Below are positions 34,485 to 44,600 of a stretch of DNA of 64,000 nt, in pieces. Below the pieces are notes generated by a model. It searched no databases and was not told the origin of the DNA. It saw only the letters and a program-made list of their open reading frames with translations. Position 1 is the first letter of the stretch. The number at the start of each line of letters is the position of its first letter. Location: assembly GCF_030644225.1 (NCBI RefSeq), contig NZ_CP128650.1, forward strand, positions 1,374,001-1,438,000. Reading direction: 5' to 3'. A program made the translations under genes and the position numbers. The stretch is from Selenomonas dianae (lineage in GTDB: Bacteria; Bacillota; Negativicutes; Selenomonadales; Selenomonadaceae).

Positions 34485-36175
34485 TACATCCCCAAGAATT
34501 TCTTTTCAAATACATCCTGCGGCTCGGGACGACCGAAGAGATAGCCCTGTATCGTGTCCGTCTTACAGATCTTCACAAGACAGTCATACTCATCCTGCTT
34601 CTCTACGCCCTCAATGCAGGTCGTCATACCGATGCTGTGACACAGATCCACCGTGTACTCCACGAGCTTCTGATCGAAGTGATTTTCAAGAATCCGCATG
34701 ACAAACGCACGATCAATCTTTACGATGTCGCAATTCAGATTTTTCAGTGAGGAAAGCGAGGAATATCCCGTACCGAAGTCGTCCATGGCGATCTTGATCC
34801 CGTGGCTGCGGAATATATCAAACTGCGCATTGACAAACTTCAGATCACTGACGATCTTGCTCTCCGTCAGTTCAAGCACAACGGAATCCGCCGGCATATC
34901 GTGCCGGTGCAGACAGTCCTCCACGAACTCAAGAAAGGAGAGATCCTTGATCTGCTCATAGCTCATGTTGACGCTCATGTGGAAGTTCGGAATGCGCTGC
35001 CGCCACTCCTTGCAGACGCGCAGCGCCTGCTCAAAGATCCAACGTCCGACAGGAACGATCATCTTCGTTTCCTCAAGGATCCTGATGAACTCCATCGGAG
35101 CGACCATGCGCCCCTTGCTGTTCTTCCAACGGAGCAGCGTCTCCGCGCCCACAACGTGCTGATCATCCCCCGCCACCTGCGGCTGAAAGTAGAGTTCGAA
35201 GTTGCGGCACCCCGCCTTGACATCCTGGAGAATCTGCTCCTGTATCGTCAGGGAACGCAGCCAGCGGTTGTAGACCTCCTTCGAGAACTCGTTGAGACGG
35301 TTCTTGCCGCCCGATTTTGCCGCATCAAGCGCCGCCTGTGCGTATTTATGCAAGACGAGCGGATCGCGCGCCGACTGCGGATAGAACACCATACCTGCCG
35401 ATACGGTGACAATATACTGCCGTCCGTCATAGACCTGCGGATGGGCAAACTCGCGCTGGACACGGATGAAGAACTCTGTCAGCATCTCCGCATCTGCATC
35501 GGGATAGATCAGACCGAACTCGTCGCCGTCGAGGCGATAGAGCGAGAGCCTGCGCGGGATGTTCTGCAGAATGCGCTCCGAAATCCGGCGCAGGATGATG
35601 TCGCCGATCTCGTGGTTGAACGCCTCGTTGACCGTGCGGAAGTTGTCAATTCCCATGACGAGAAGACCGCCGCCGCCGCCCGTTTCACGCGCCTCACGCA
35701 GCGCCGCGCCGAGATCCTCGGTGAACTGATAGCGGTTAAAAAGCCCTGTGACCGAATCCGCCGCATTGCGACGTGCCAGCTGACTGATCGTCCCAACGAA
35801 GAGATTCGGCGTTCCATCCTCGGACGTGCCGATCCGCCCCTTGAGCCGCAGCCACGAGAAATCTCCCTTTGCATCCCGCATACGGAAATCGATCTGCCGA
35901 TCCCGCCCATCCGCCAGATTTGTAAGCGATGAAAAGAGTTCTGCCAGGGGCTTGCGATCCCGTATATAGACGAGAGGATCGAGTATCCCCGCAATATGCT
36001 CGATCGTTTCTGCGGGAAGATCATACATCTGAACGAAGGCCGGCGATGCAAGACAGACATCGTTCACCGCATCCATCATAAAGGCATAATCGGAGGTCGT
36101 ATTCTTCATCAAATCAAAGATGGGTTTATGCTGTCTGAGCACCGGACTCAATGCAACTCTCTTCTTCCCGCTCAT
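34484..36175 (-). CDS. PAS-GGDEF-EAL protein, probable cyclic-di-GMP phosphodiesterase
   Basis: 563 residues from the ATG at 36175 (GAGG 9 bp upstream; ATG at 36199 is an alternative). A PAS-like sensor at ~15-135, a GGDEF domain at ~140-300 whose signature reads DGDEF (first Gly lost) so cyclase activity is doubtful, and an EAL domain at ~310-555. EAL reads ETLLRW, and the other phosphodiesterase residues are kept: [31 protein letters not shown]. No membrane segment. Likely lowers cyclic-di-GMP, and so may counteract the PilZ-linked polysaccharide synthase 22 kb to the left. Confidence 0.88.
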   Translation of the reverse strand: MSGKKRVALSPVLRQHKPIFDLMKNTTSDYAFMMDAVNDVCLASPAFVQMYDLPAETIEHIAGILDPLVYIRDRKPLAELFSSLTNLADGRDRQIDFRMRDAKGDFSWLRLKGRIGTSEDGTPNLFVGTISQLARRNAADSVTGLFNRYQFTEDLGAALREARETGGGGGLLVMGIDNFRTVNEAFNHEIGDIILRRISERILQNIPRRLSLYRLDGDEFGLIYPDADAEMLTEFFIRVQREFAHPQVYDGRQYIVTVSAGMVFYPQSARDPLVLHKYAQAALDAAKSGGKNRLNEFSKEVYNRWLRSLTIQEQILQDVKAGCRNFELYFQPQVAGDDQHVVGAETLLRWKNSKGRMVAPMEFIRILEETKMIVPVGRWIFEQALRVCKEWRQRIPNFHMSVNMSYEQIKDLSFLEFVEDCLHRHDMPADSVVLELTESKIVSDLKFVNAQFDIFRSHGIKIAMDDFGTGYSSLSSLKNLNCDIVKIDRAFVMRILENHFDQKLVEYTVDLCHSIGMTTCIEGVEKQDEYDCLVKICKTDTIQGYLFGRPEPQDVFEKKFLGM

Positions 36176-36326
36176 ATTCCCCTGCCTCGCTTCTCTCATA
36201 TTTCCTGATACAAGATATAAAATCCCTTTTTACACGATTATATACCTTTTCTGCCCTGCGTGCAACCAAACAATCCCCCGCTCATACCTTCTCAAAATTA
36301 ATTTAGGATTTTTTTCCTAATCTCAC

Positions 36327-36355
36327 TTGAAAAAGCGATGTATTTTGTTTATGAT
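36327..36355 (+). promoter_or_regulatory. trxA promoter
   Basis: TTGAAA (36327-36332), 17 bp, TATGAT (36350-36355), 38 bp before the trxA ATG. A small palindrome TTAGGA-T6-TCCTAA (36303-36320) lies just upstream. Confidence 0.65.
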
Positions 36356-36393
36356 AGATACTCCAATCTGTACATATGCGAGGAGATGTAAAT

Positions 36394-36705
36394 ATGAATA
36401 TGATCGAACTAACCGGCGAAACATTTGACGCCGAAGTATTGGAAGCCGATCGGCTTGTCATTGTTGATTTTTGGGCAACGTGGTGTACGCCCTGCCGTAT
36501 GCTGACACCGATTCTGGAGGAAGTTGCCGAGGAGCATCCGGAATTTAAGATCTGCAAAATCAACGTGGATGAGGCACAGGAAATTGCCGAGAGATACGGT
36601 GTCATGAGTATGCCCATTCTCATCTTCTTCGAAAACGGAGAGATTGTGGACGAGTCCATCGGTCTGATCTCAAAGGAGCAGCTGCTGGAACTCCTGCCAA
36701 AATAA
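36394..36705 (+). CDS. trxA: Thioredoxin
   Basis: 103 residues from the ATG at 36394 with GAGGAG in front. Active site WATWCTPCRM: the CTPC dipeptide differs from the common CGPC, which in other thioredoxins shifts redox potential. The cis-Pro in SMPIL and the fold are otherwise standard. Reduces protein disulfides using thioredoxin reductase. Monocistronic, with its own promoter and terminator. Confidence 0.93.
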   Translation: MNMIELTGETFDAEVLEADRLVIVDFWATWCTPCRMLTPILEEVAEEHPEFKICKINVDEAQEIAERYGVMSMPILIFFENGEIVDESIGLISKEQLLELLPK

Positions 36706-36738
36706 GGAAAGCGCTGCGTTGATCGGCACTTCCCAAAC

Positions 36739-36784
36739 AAAAGGCTGCTGTACGAAGCGAAACCACTTCGTACAGCAGCCTTTT
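36739..36784. terminator. Bidirectional terminator
   Basis: 19-bp stem AAAAGGCTGCTGTACGAAG / CTTCGTACAGCAGCCTTTT between the convergent trxA and methyltransferase genes. Confidence 0.88.
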
Positions 36785-36789
36785 ACCGT

Positions 36790-37620
36790 CTATGAATAAC
36801 AACGCTGCCGCAGAGCCTCATACATGACCGCAGTCGCCGCCGCAGAGACGTTCAGCGACTCGGCGCGCCCGCGCATGGGGATGTAGATGTGCTCTGACGC
36901 GTGCAAGATCTCCTCCGACACACCGTTTGCCTCGTTGCCGAATACGATCACCGAAGGTTGTCGAAAATCCGCCTCAAAATGCGTCCGAGCCTCAGCATCG
37001 CACGCCGTCACATAAAGGTTGATCCCACACTCCCGTGCAAAGAGCACCAGCTCCTCCGCCGTTACACCAACAGCAATGGGGACATGGAAGAGTGCGCCCA
37101 TGGTCGCGCGTACCACCTTTCCACGGTAGACATCCGCCGAGCCGCGCAGCAGGATCACCCCCGACCCCCCCACAGCATCCGCTGTGCGCAGGATCGTTCC
37201 CACATTGCCGGGATCCTGCACACGGTCAAGAACGATATAGAGCGGCGGCTCATCCCCATATGCGCCTGCGTGCATTTCATCCAACGAAACACGTTGCTTT
37301 CGCTCCATTACGAGCAAAATTCCCTGCGGACTATCCGTGTCGGAGAGCGTCGAAAACAGGGATTCCGCAATGCGCACAACGGGAACATGGCGCGCAAGCA
37401 ACACGTCTGCGAGTGCACGCGCACGCCCCCCTGAGAGCGCACGCTCCGTCACGAGCGCATGGCAGATCTTCCAGTCCGATGCCGCCGCCATCTCGGCGAG
37501 CCGCAGCCCCTCCACCGTGAACAGCCCTTCCTTTGCCGCGCGGCGCTGTGTGTGTACGATGGCGTGCGTGAGCCGAATGAGAGGATTTGCCGCGCTTGTA
37601 ATGCTTTGTATGTTCTTCAT
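36790..37620 (-). CDS. SpoU/TrmH-family RNA 2'-O-ribose methyltransferase
   Basis: 276 residues. N-terminal substrate-binding domain, then the SPOUT knot: LDRVQDPGNVGTILRTAD (motif 1), VIVFGNEANGVSEEIL (motif 2), and IPMRGRAESLNVSAAATAVMYE (motif 3), which binds AdoMet. Methylates a ribose in 23S rRNA or tRNA; the target cannot be told. Downstream of rplT, a common linkage in Firmicutes, but separated by a terminator. Confidence 0.88.
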   Translation of the reverse strand: MKNIQSITSAANPLIRLTHAIVHTQRRAAKEGLFTVEGLRLAEMAAASDWKICHALVTERALSGGRARALADVLLARHVPVVRIAESLFSTLSDTDSPQGILLVMERKQRVSLDEMHAGAYGDEPPLYIVLDRVQDPGNVGTILRTADAVGGSGVILLRGSADVYRGKVVRATMGALFHVPIAVGVTAEELVLFARECGINLYVTACDAEARTHFEADFRQPSVIVFGNEANGVSEEILHASEHIYIPMRGRAESLNVSAAATAVMYEALRQRCYS

Positions 37621-37631
37621 ATCGTAAAAAA

Positions 37632-37665
37632 TACGTCTGATGAATCAAACGACTCATCAGACGTA
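37632..37665 (-). terminator. Terminator after rplT
   Basis: 12-bp stem TACGTCTGATGA / TCATCAGACGTA followed by a T6 run on the minus strand. It ends the infC-rpmI-rplT transcript. Confidence 0.85.
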
Positions 37666-37673
37666 ATCTCTTC

Positions 37674-38027
37674 TTACTGGTTCTCCTTCGCCACGTTGAC
37701 GATCTGCGTGAATGCAGCAGCGTCAGCAACAGCGAGGTCAGCGAGCATCTTGCGGTTGACCTCGACACCGGCATTCGTCAGTCCCGCGATAAAGCGACTG
37801 TACGAGATGCCGTTGGCACGGGCGGCGGCATTGATGCGGGCGATCCAGAGACGACGGAACGTCCCCTTCTTCGCACGGCGGTCACGACGCGCATAGTAGA
37901 GCGCCTTCATAACCGTTTCGTTTGCCTTCTTGAACTGCTTGCTGCGCGAGCCGCGATAGCCCTTGGCGAGCTTTAAGATCTTCTTATGACGACGATGTGC
38001 TGTGACACCGCTTTTTACTCTTGGCAT
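37674..38027 (-). CDS. rplT: 50S ribosomal protein L20
   Basis: 117 residues, full length ([19 protein letters not shown] start, RNA-binding basic N-terminus, and the C-terminal [19 protein letters not shown]). L20 is an early assembly protein of the large subunit. In Firmicutes it represses its own operon by binding the infC leader, and the leader here has attenuator features. Confidence 0.98.
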   Translation of the reverse strand: MPRVKSGVTAHRRHKKILKLAKGYRGSRSKQFKKANETVMKALYYARRDRRAKKGTFRRLWIARINAAARANGISYSRFIAGLTNAGVEVNRKMLADLAVADAAAFTQIVNVAKENQ

Positions 38028-38078
38028 TGCATTTCCTCCTAGTTCCTACCCTCATGGGGAGTTTGCTTGTCGCCCCGA

Positions 38079-38276
38079 TTATGCGTAGGGGAGCATCTTG
38101 CGGATGCGCTTGTAGTCCGACGTATCGGCAAGCGCAGCCTTGCGCAGGTTACGCTTGCGCTTCGGTGTCTTCTTCTCCAGAATATGTCTCTTGTACGCCT
38201 TGTTGCGGCGGAATTCTCCGCTCCCTGTTACGCTGAAACGCTTTGCAGCAGCGCGGCGCGTTTTAATCTTCGGCAT
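38079..38276 (-). CDS. rpmI: 50S ribosomal protein L35
   Basis: 65 residues from the ATG at 38276, the normal size. The AGGAGG site is 8 bp from this ATG but only 2 bp from the ATG at 38282, which decides the start. Sequence [14 protein letters not shown] to LPYA is standard L35. Encoded between infC and rplT. Confidence 0.97.
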   Translation of the reverse strand: MPKIKTRRAAAKRFSVTGSGEFRRNKAYKRHILEKKTPKRKRNLRKAALADTSDYKRIRKMLPYA

Positions 38277-38841
38277 CGCCATTTCCTCCTTTATCTTCCT
38301 TCACGGGTTTGACCGTCTTGGCCGGCTTCTGTACCTTCGGGGAAAGGATCATGGTCATGTTCTTCCCCTCCAGTTTTGCGCCGCGCTCAATGGTCACGAG
38401 AGCGCTCATCCGCTCGGCAACGCGGTCAAGAACCGCACGCCCGAGTTCCGGATGAGAGAGCTCTCTGCCGCGGAACATGATCGTCACCTTGACCTTGTTG
38501 CCCTCTTCGACAAAGCGGAGCGCATTCTTCAGCTTGACATTGAAGTCGTGCTCGTCGATGTTCGGACGCAGCTTGACCTCTTTGATGTTGATGGTCTTCT
38601 GCTTCTTCTTCGCTTCTTTCTCGCGTTTCTGCTGCTCATAGCGGAATTTTCCAAAGTCCATGATGCGACAGACGGGCGGCTTTGCCTTCGGCGCAACCTC
38701 GACCAGGTCGAGATGCTGCTCCTCCGCCATGCGAAGGGCGTCGCGCGTCAGCATGATGCCGAGCTGTTCTCCCTCCGCGCTGGTGACACGCACCTCACGG
38801 ATATGGATTTCCTCATTGATTCGCAAAGATTCCCTGCTTAT
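38263..38841 (-). CDS. infC: Translation initiation factor IF-3, ATA start codon
   Basis: 192 residues counted from an ATA codon at 38841. AGGAGG lies 9 bp before this ATA. The protein then begins [19 protein letters not shown], the normal IF-3 N-terminus. No ATG, GTG or TTG lies in frame at a suitable distance: the nearest upstream ATGs (38874, 38883) precede the Shine-Dalgarno. infC commonly uses a non-standard codon (AUU in E. coli), which lets IF-3 repress its own translation. N- and C-domains are complete ([15 protein letters not shown] linker, [17 protein letters not shown]). The tail overlaps the rpmI start by 14 bp. Confidence 0.95.
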   Translation of the reverse strand: MSRESLRINEEIHIREVRVTSAEGEQLGIMLTRDALRMAEEQHLDLVEVAPKAKPPVCRIMDFGKFRYEQQKREKEAKKKQKTINIKEVKLRPNIDEHDFNVKLKNALRFVEEGNKVKVTIMFRGRELSHPELGRAVLDRVAERMSALVTIERGAKLEGKNMTMILSPKVQKPAKTVKPVKEDKGGNGDAED

Positions 38842-39029
38842 GGCAAGAACACCTCCTGGTTCGGATGCACGCATATACGCCATCCGGCAATAGAAAAGGG
38901 CGGCACAAAGCCACCCTTGAAAAATCTCTGTCATCTTTCATTCGACCCGACGCGCTGTGTGCCCGCAGGTGAGAAGCGGTGGCTTCTGCTTGTAACAGAT
39001 GCCATACTATCACACATACGGGTATCTTG
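38842..39029 (-). promoter_or_regulatory. infC operon leader with attenuator (L20-leader type)
   Basis: 188 nt between thrS and infC on the minus strand. A terminator-like hairpin AAGGGTGGC-TTTGT-GCCGCCCTT followed by TTCT (about 38902-38929) can form near infC. Upstream, GAAGCCACC inside AGAAGCCACCGCTTCTCACC (about 38969-38986) is perfectly complementary to the GGTGGCTT arm and could form a competing antiterminator. The CCGCTTCTCACCTGCGGGC stretch resembles Firmicute infC leaders bound by L20. Inferred: L20-dependent premature termination. Confidence 0.7.
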
Positions 39030-40949
39030 TCAATACTCCTGTGCACGCGATGTGATTTTTTCCTGCACGAGCGCGATAAAATCGTCAACGCTCATGACAG
39101 TGCTGTCCTTCTCTCCGTACTTGCGCAGGGCAACGGTGTGGTTCTCCTGCTCCTGATCGCCGACAACGAGCGTGTACGGGGTTTTCTTGACCTGACTCTC
39201 GCGGATCTTGTAGCCCGTCTTTTCGTTGCGGTCGTCCACAAGGGCGCGGATACCAAGGTCGAACATCCGCTTGCGCAGTTCCTCGGCGTACGCCGCATGG
39301 CGCTCGGTGATTGGCAGGATACGCACCTGCACGGGTGCCATCCACACGGGGAATGCACCCGCATAGTTTTCGATCAGGATGCCGATGAAGCGCTCGATCG
39401 ATCCATAGACGACGCGGTGCAGCATAACGGGGCGGTGCTTCTCCCCATCCTCGCCGACATAGGTCAGATCGAACTTCTCGGGCAGGCTCATGTCCAGCTG
39501 AATCGTCCCGCACTGCCATGTACGCCCGATGGAGTCGCGCAGGTGGAAGTCGATCTTCGGTCCGTAAAACGCACCGTCGCCCTCGTTTACCACAAAATCA
39601 AGCCCACGGTTTTCAAGCGCTTTACGCAGCCCCTCTGTCGCAAGCTCCCACATCTCGTCCGAGCCCATCGAGTTCTCGGGACGCGTGGAGAGCTCCGCCT
39701 TGTACGAGAGGCCGAACGTGCGGTACACCTCGTCAAAGAGGTCGATGGTATGCTGGATCTCGCCCTCAATCTGATCGGGGGTCACAAAGAGGTGCGCGTC
39801 GTCCTGTGTGAAGTTGCGGACGCGGAACAGTCCGTGCAGCGCACCCGAAAGCTCATGACGGTGAACAAGCCCGAGTTCCGCAAGGCGCAACGGCAAATCG
39901 CGGTAGCTGTGCAGGTGCGAGCGGTAGACGAGCATACAGCCGGGGCAGTTCATCGGCTTGATTGCGTAGTCTTCTTCGTCGATCTCGGTCGTATACATAT
40001 TCTCACGGTAGTGAAACCAATGTCCCGAGGTCTCCCACAGCTTGCGACTGAGGATCACGGGCGTACTGATCTCCTGATAGCCGTAGCGGCGGTGCACCTC
40101 GCGCCAGTAGTCGAGCAGTGCGTTGCGCAGAAGCATTCCGTTCGGATGGAAGAACGGGAATCCCGGTCCCTCCTCATGGATGCTGAAGAGATCAAGTTCC
40201 CTGCCGAGCTTACGGTGGTCACGCTTTGCCGCCTCCTCAAGCATATGGAGATAGGCATCCAGATCCTCCTGCTTCTCGAACGCCGTGCCGTAGATGCGCT
40301 GCAGCATCTTGTTCTTCTCGCTGCCGCGCCAGTACGCCCCCGCGACACTCTGCAGTTTGAACGCCTTGACCTTGCCCGTACTCATGACGTGCGGTCCTGC
40401 GCAGAGATCCGTGAACTCCCCCTGTGTATAGGTGGAGATAATCTCGTCCTCGGGCAGATCCTCGATCAGCTCGACCTTGTAGTTCTCCCCCTTGGCACGG
40501 AAGAATTCGATTGCCTCATTGCGCGGAATCTCACGCCGCTCAAGTTTCAGATTCTCCTTGACAATCTTCTTCATTTCCTTCTCGATGTCGCGCAGATCGG
40601 CATCCGTCAGCTGACGCTCCATGTCAAAGTCATAGTAGAAGCCGTTCTCAATCGCAGGACCGATGGCGAGCTGCACATTGCTCTCCGGATAGAGGCGCTT
40701 GACCGCCTGTGCCATGATGTGCGACGCCGTATGACGGAGTGCATGGCGACCGCCCTCATCCGCAAACGTCAGCACTCGAAATGCAGCATCCTGTGTCACG
40801 GGCGTTGTCAGATCGACGACCGCGCCGTCGAGGTCGGCGGCAAGCGCCTTCTTCGCAAGCGAATTGCTCATGCCCTTCACGACATCCAGCAGCATCGTCC
40901 CCGCCTCTGCCTCACGAATCGATCCATCCGGCAGTGTCAGCTTTATCAT
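39030..40949 (-). CDS. thrS: Threonyl-tRNA synthetase
   Basis: 639 residues from the ATG at 40949 (GGAGGAG upstream; 41021 start rejected). TGS domain (MIKLTLPDGSIREAEAG), editing domain with HTASHIMAQAV, class II core with LGLVHRHELSGALHGLFRVR and a Zn-binding CPGC, and the anticodon domain (VQVRILPITERHAAYAEEL). Upstream only 107 bp separate it from the LysM-like gene, too short for a T-box leader, and none is seen. It shares the classic thrS-infC-rpmI-rplT order. Confidence 0.97.
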   Translation of the reverse strand: MIKLTLPDGSIREAEAGTMLLDVVKGMSNSLAKKALAADLDGAVVDLTTPVTQDAAFRVLTFADEGGRHALRHTASHIMAQAVKRLYPESNVQLAIGPAIENGFYYDFDMERQLTDADLRDIEKEMKKIVKENLKLERREIPRNEAIEFFRAKGENYKVELIEDLPEDEIISTYTQGEFTDLCAGPHVMSTGKVKAFKLQSVAGAYWRGSEKNKMLQRIYGTAFEKQEDLDAYLHMLEEAAKRDHRKLGRELDLFSIHEEGPGFPFFHPNGMLLRNALLDYWREVHRRYGYQEISTPVILSRKLWETSGHWFHYRENMYTTEIDEEDYAIKPMNCPGCMLVYRSHLHSYRDLPLRLAELGLVHRHELSGALHGLFRVRNFTQDDAHLFVTPDQIEGEIQHTIDLFDEVYRTFGLSYKAELSTRPENSMGSDEMWELATEGLRKALENRGLDFVVNEGDGAFYGPKIDFHLRDSIGRTWQCGTIQLDMSLPEKFDLTYVGEDGEKHRPVMLHRVVYGSIERFIGILIENYAGAFPVWMAPVQVRILPITERHAAYAEELRKRMFDLGIRALVDDRNEKTGYKIRESQVKKTPYTLVVGDQEQENHTVALRKYGEKDSTVMSVDDFIALVQEKITSRAQEY

Positions 40950-41023
40950 AGAGCGCTCTCCTCCTACATCATACAAAAAGCCCTGCCCCTGTGGGATAGG
41001 AAATCCATCCCCGAGGAACAAGG

Positions 41024-41048
41024 CATCGTTATCAGTGATTCCTATATG
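41024..41048. repeat. Fragment of the dispersed palindromic repeat
   Basis: GTTATCAGTGATTCCT corresponds to the right end of the full copies. It lies in the short gap before thrS. Confidence 0.5.
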
Positions 41049-41056
41049 TTTCCACC

Positions 41057-41407
41057 CTAATCGGTAACGTCATTATAAGGCGCGCGGGCGGCTGTGTCAA
41101 GGGCTTTGTGTTCTGCCATCGCCTGCAACTGCTCTGTCGGATCGAGCACCGGAATGCGCAGGCGGCGACCGGCGGCGACAGATCCATCGGGGGACAGCCC
41201 ATTCACCTCAATGATTGCCTCCTCAAGCTCCTCCGCCATCGTCTCCTTTGTCGCAAACCTCCGCGCAATGGTCCAGACATTCTCGCCGCGCATGACAGAA
41301 ACCTCGACAAACTCCGACGAACGCAGATACGGGTTCGTCAGATGAAGGGCGGATACGCCCATCCATATAAGAGCAAATACGCTGAGAGCAAGACCGATCT
41401 TCTTCAT
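41057..41407 (-). CDS. Small exported LysM-like protein
   Basis: 116 residues. N-terminal membrane/signal segment (~4-22), then a single LysM-like unit (VSVMRGENVWTIARRFATKE ... NGLSPDGSVAAGRRLRIPVL) and a short tail. LysM binds peptidoglycan sugars. Size and build resemble YneA-type division inhibitors of Bacillus, which are SOS-induced, but no lexA or SOS box is clear here. It lies just upstream of thrS on the same strand. Confidence 0.72.
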   Translation of the reverse strand: MKKIGLALSVFALIWMGVSALHLTNPYLRSSEFVEVSVMRGENVWTIARRFATKETMAEELEEAIIEVNGLSPDGSVAAGRRLRIPVLDPTEQLQAMAEHKALDTAARAPYNDVTD

Positions 41408-41504
41408 CGTTACCCCTCCGTTTGTTCATATCCGTATATATATTCTCAAAACTACTGTTCGGATATAGGATAACACAGAAAAAACGTTCGGTCAATAGCT
41501 TGGA

Positions 41505-41532
41505 ACAAATTTTTGCGAAATTTTTGTTCGCG
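41505..41532. promoter_or_regulatory. AT-rich imperfect palindrome upstream of the LysM-like gene
   Basis: GAACAAATTTTT-GCG-AAATTTTTGTTC: the outer GAACAAA/TTTGTTC arms pair with a slipped centre. About 100 bp before the start of the LysM-like gene, so it could be an operator. A further GTTCGCGGAAC follows at once. Confidence 0.35.
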
Positions 41533-41554
41533 GAACGTGTTTTTGTAATGAAAA

Positions 41555-41600
41555 AAGGGACTGTTGCACGCAGTTAGAAAACTGCGTGCAACAGTCCCTT
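41555..41600. terminator. Strong terminator hairpin (21-bp stem)
   Basis: Perfect stem AAGGGACTGTTGCACGCAGTT / AACTGCGTGCAACAGTCCCTT with loop AGAA and T-rich 3' flank on both strands. It ends the acyl-CoA dehydratase activator gene (stop at 41613). Confidence 0.88.
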
Positions 41601-41612
41601 TTCCCAAATGAA

Positions 41613-44600
41613 TTATCTTCTTTTTGCAATTTCGTTTGTCTGCATCACAGAATCCGTCTTTGCCGGCCGTCGCTCCTTTGCGACGGCAAGCATCAGTTTC
41701 AGACGGTTGAGCTGATTGACCTCACTCGATCCCGCATCGCAGTCGATTGCCGTGATGTTCGCGCCGTGATATGCCTTGCGCAGATCGTGCATGACGCCCT
41801 TGCCCGTGATGTGGTTCGGCAGACAGCCAAACGGCTGAAGACAAACGACGTTCGGCACGCCCTCCTCGATGAGCTTCACCATCTCACCCGTGAGGAACCA
41901 TCCCTCCCCCGCCATATTGCCGAGGCTGACGTGACGCGCGGCGAGCTCCGCCGTACGGTCGATGGACTGGGGCGGACGGAAGTGACGGCTCTCCTTCAGA
42001 GCCTTGCGCATGGGCGCACGGAAGAACTCGATGACCTTGATGAACATACGCCCGAAGAGCCGATCCTTGTACGAGCCCGCGAGCAGCTTGTGCTGTGCAA
42101 TGGGGTCATACGCAGAGTACAGGAAGAAATCGACGAAGTCGGGCATGACGACCTCTGCCCCCTCCCCCATCAGCACCTTCTCAATGTCATTGTTTGCAAC
42201 GGGATGGTACTTGACAAGGATTTCACCGACGATGCCGACCTTCGGCTTCCACAGCTGTTCGTCGATGGGGATGTGGTCAAAGTCGCGCACGATGTCCTTC
42301 ACCATGCGGCGGAACTTGAACACACTGCCGTGCTCAAGTTCGTCCTTTGCGCGCGTCATCCACTTGTCAAACGCCGCCTGTGTCGCACCCTTCTGAAGCT
42401 CGTACGGCATCATGCGGTTGCGTACGTTCATCAACAAATCGCCGTAGATCGCCGCCTTGATGGCATCCACCATCATCTCGCGGCTGAAGGCAAAGCTGTC
42501 CGTCTCCTCGGGCAACCCACGTACGGCAAAGACGGCGACGTTCGGAAAGCCCGCGTCGCGCAGTGCCTTGCGCAGCACACCGAGGTAGTTCGTCGCACGG
42601 CACGCACCGCAGGTCTGAAAGAGTGCGATGCTCGTGTGGTCGGCATCGCACATCCCTGCCTTGAGTGCCGCGAGCAGCTGTCCAATGACGACAATCGCGG
42701 GATAGCACATATCGTTGTGCACGTAGCGCAGCCCCAGATCCACCGATGCCTTGTCGGGCATTGGCGGAATGACGACGTTATAGCCGTGCTTGCGCATGGT
42801 GGTGCGGAAGAGCTCAAAGTGGATCGGTGCCATCTGCGGCGCGAGGATCGTATGTGTCTTCTTGCAGTCCTCGGTAAAGCGCGGACGCTCAATGACGGGC
42901 ACCTCATGATAGGCAGGGTTCTCCCTGCGGGCAAGCGCGGCAATCAGCGAGCGCAGACGGATGCGTGCCGCACCGAGGTTCGACACCTCGTCGAGTTTTA
43001 TCATCGTGTAGATGCGCTCGTGCGACTCGAGGATCTCGCGCACCTCTGACGTGGTGAGTGCGTCCAGACCGCAGCCGAACGAGCTGAGCTGGATGAGTGT
43101 CACATTCGGATGCTCCGCGACAAACTGCGCCGCATGATAGAGCCGCGCGTGGTAGCTCCACTGGTTGACGACCTGAAGCCGCCGCTCCTGCACGGGGATA
43201 TGATAGACTGCATCCTCCGAGAGGATCGGCAGCTTGTACGACTGGATCATCTCGGGGATGCCGTGATTGATCTCGGGATCGACGTGATACGGGCGCCCTG
43301 CAAGAAGAATTGCGTGCTCGCCCGTCTCAGCGATGCGGTCGAGGATCTGCTGCCCGTAGTCACGCACATCCTGCCGATACTGTTCGATCTCGGCATAGCC
43401 CGCATCAACGGCGGCGGTGATCTCCTTTTTCCCGATCCCCTCTGCCTTGCCAAATTCCTCCACAAGCCGCTCGATCATGCGCGTGCGGTCGTTGATCGGC
43501 AGGAACGGCTGGATAAAGCGAATGTTCTTCTCACGCAGGATGTCCATATTGATGCGGATATTCTCCGCATAGGATGCGACGATTGGACAGTTGAAATTAT
43601 TCGCTGACGAGCCCGGTTTGTCATCCATATTGTGCGGCTCGCAGGGATAGAAAATCGTATCGACGCCCTTTTCCACAAGATCGACGATATGCCCGTGCGC
43701 GAGCTTTGCAGGGTAGCAGAGCGAGTCCGAGGGGATCGTCGCCATGCCCTTGTAGAAGAGCTGCGGCGAGGATTTGCCCGAAATGACAACTCCGTAGCCG
43801 AGCGTGTCAAAGAACGTGAACCAGAACGGATAGTCCTCGTACATATTCAGCGTGCGCGGGATGCCGATGCGTCCGCGGCGCGGCTCTGCCGGAGACTTAT
43901 AGTGCTTGAACACGCGGCGGTATTTGAACTTGTAGATGTTCGGCGTATCGTCCGTGCGCTTCTCGCCGCCGATGCCACGCTCACAGCGATTACCCGTAAA
44001 GTAACGCTCGCCGTTTGGGAACTGCTGCATCGTGATGAGACATTTGTTGCCGCATTTCCCACAGCGGTAGGAACTGGTCTTCGTCTCAAATGTCCCGAGT
44101 TCATCCGCGCCGAGCAGAGATGACCGCTCCGTCCCGGCTTCAAGTGCGAGGATTGCCGCGCCATACGCACCCATCAGCCCCGCAATATCGGGACGAATGA
44201 CATCCTTGCCGATCAGGTGCTCAAGCGCACGCAGAACAGCGTCGTTGTAGAACGTCCCCCCCTGCACGACAATGTGGTCGCCGAGGGTTGATACGTCCTT
44301 GATCTGCATGACCTTAAAGAGGGCGTTTTTGACAACCGAGAGTGCAATCCCCGCCGAGATGTCGGCGACCTCCGCCCCCTCCTTCTGCGCCTGCTTGACC
44401 TTCGAGTTCATAAAGACCGTGCAGCGCGTGCCAAGATCGACGGGAGCTTTCGCATCCACCGCCTTTCCCGCAAACTCCGCCGGGGTCATGTGCAGCCCCT
44501 CGGCAAAGTTCTGGATGAAGGAGCCGCAGCCCGCCGAACAAGCCTCGTTGAGGGTAATGTTGCCGACGCTGCCATCCTGCACGAAGAAGCACTTCATGTC

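Noticed and set aside
38979-41060. 693-codon plus-strand open frame over thrS
   Set aside because: Exact antisense of thrS, no ribosome binding site, unnatural composition.
41408-41520. LexA/SOS box for the LysM-like gene
   Set aside because: Half-sites GTTCG occur but no CGAAC-N4-GTTCG pair with the right spacing.
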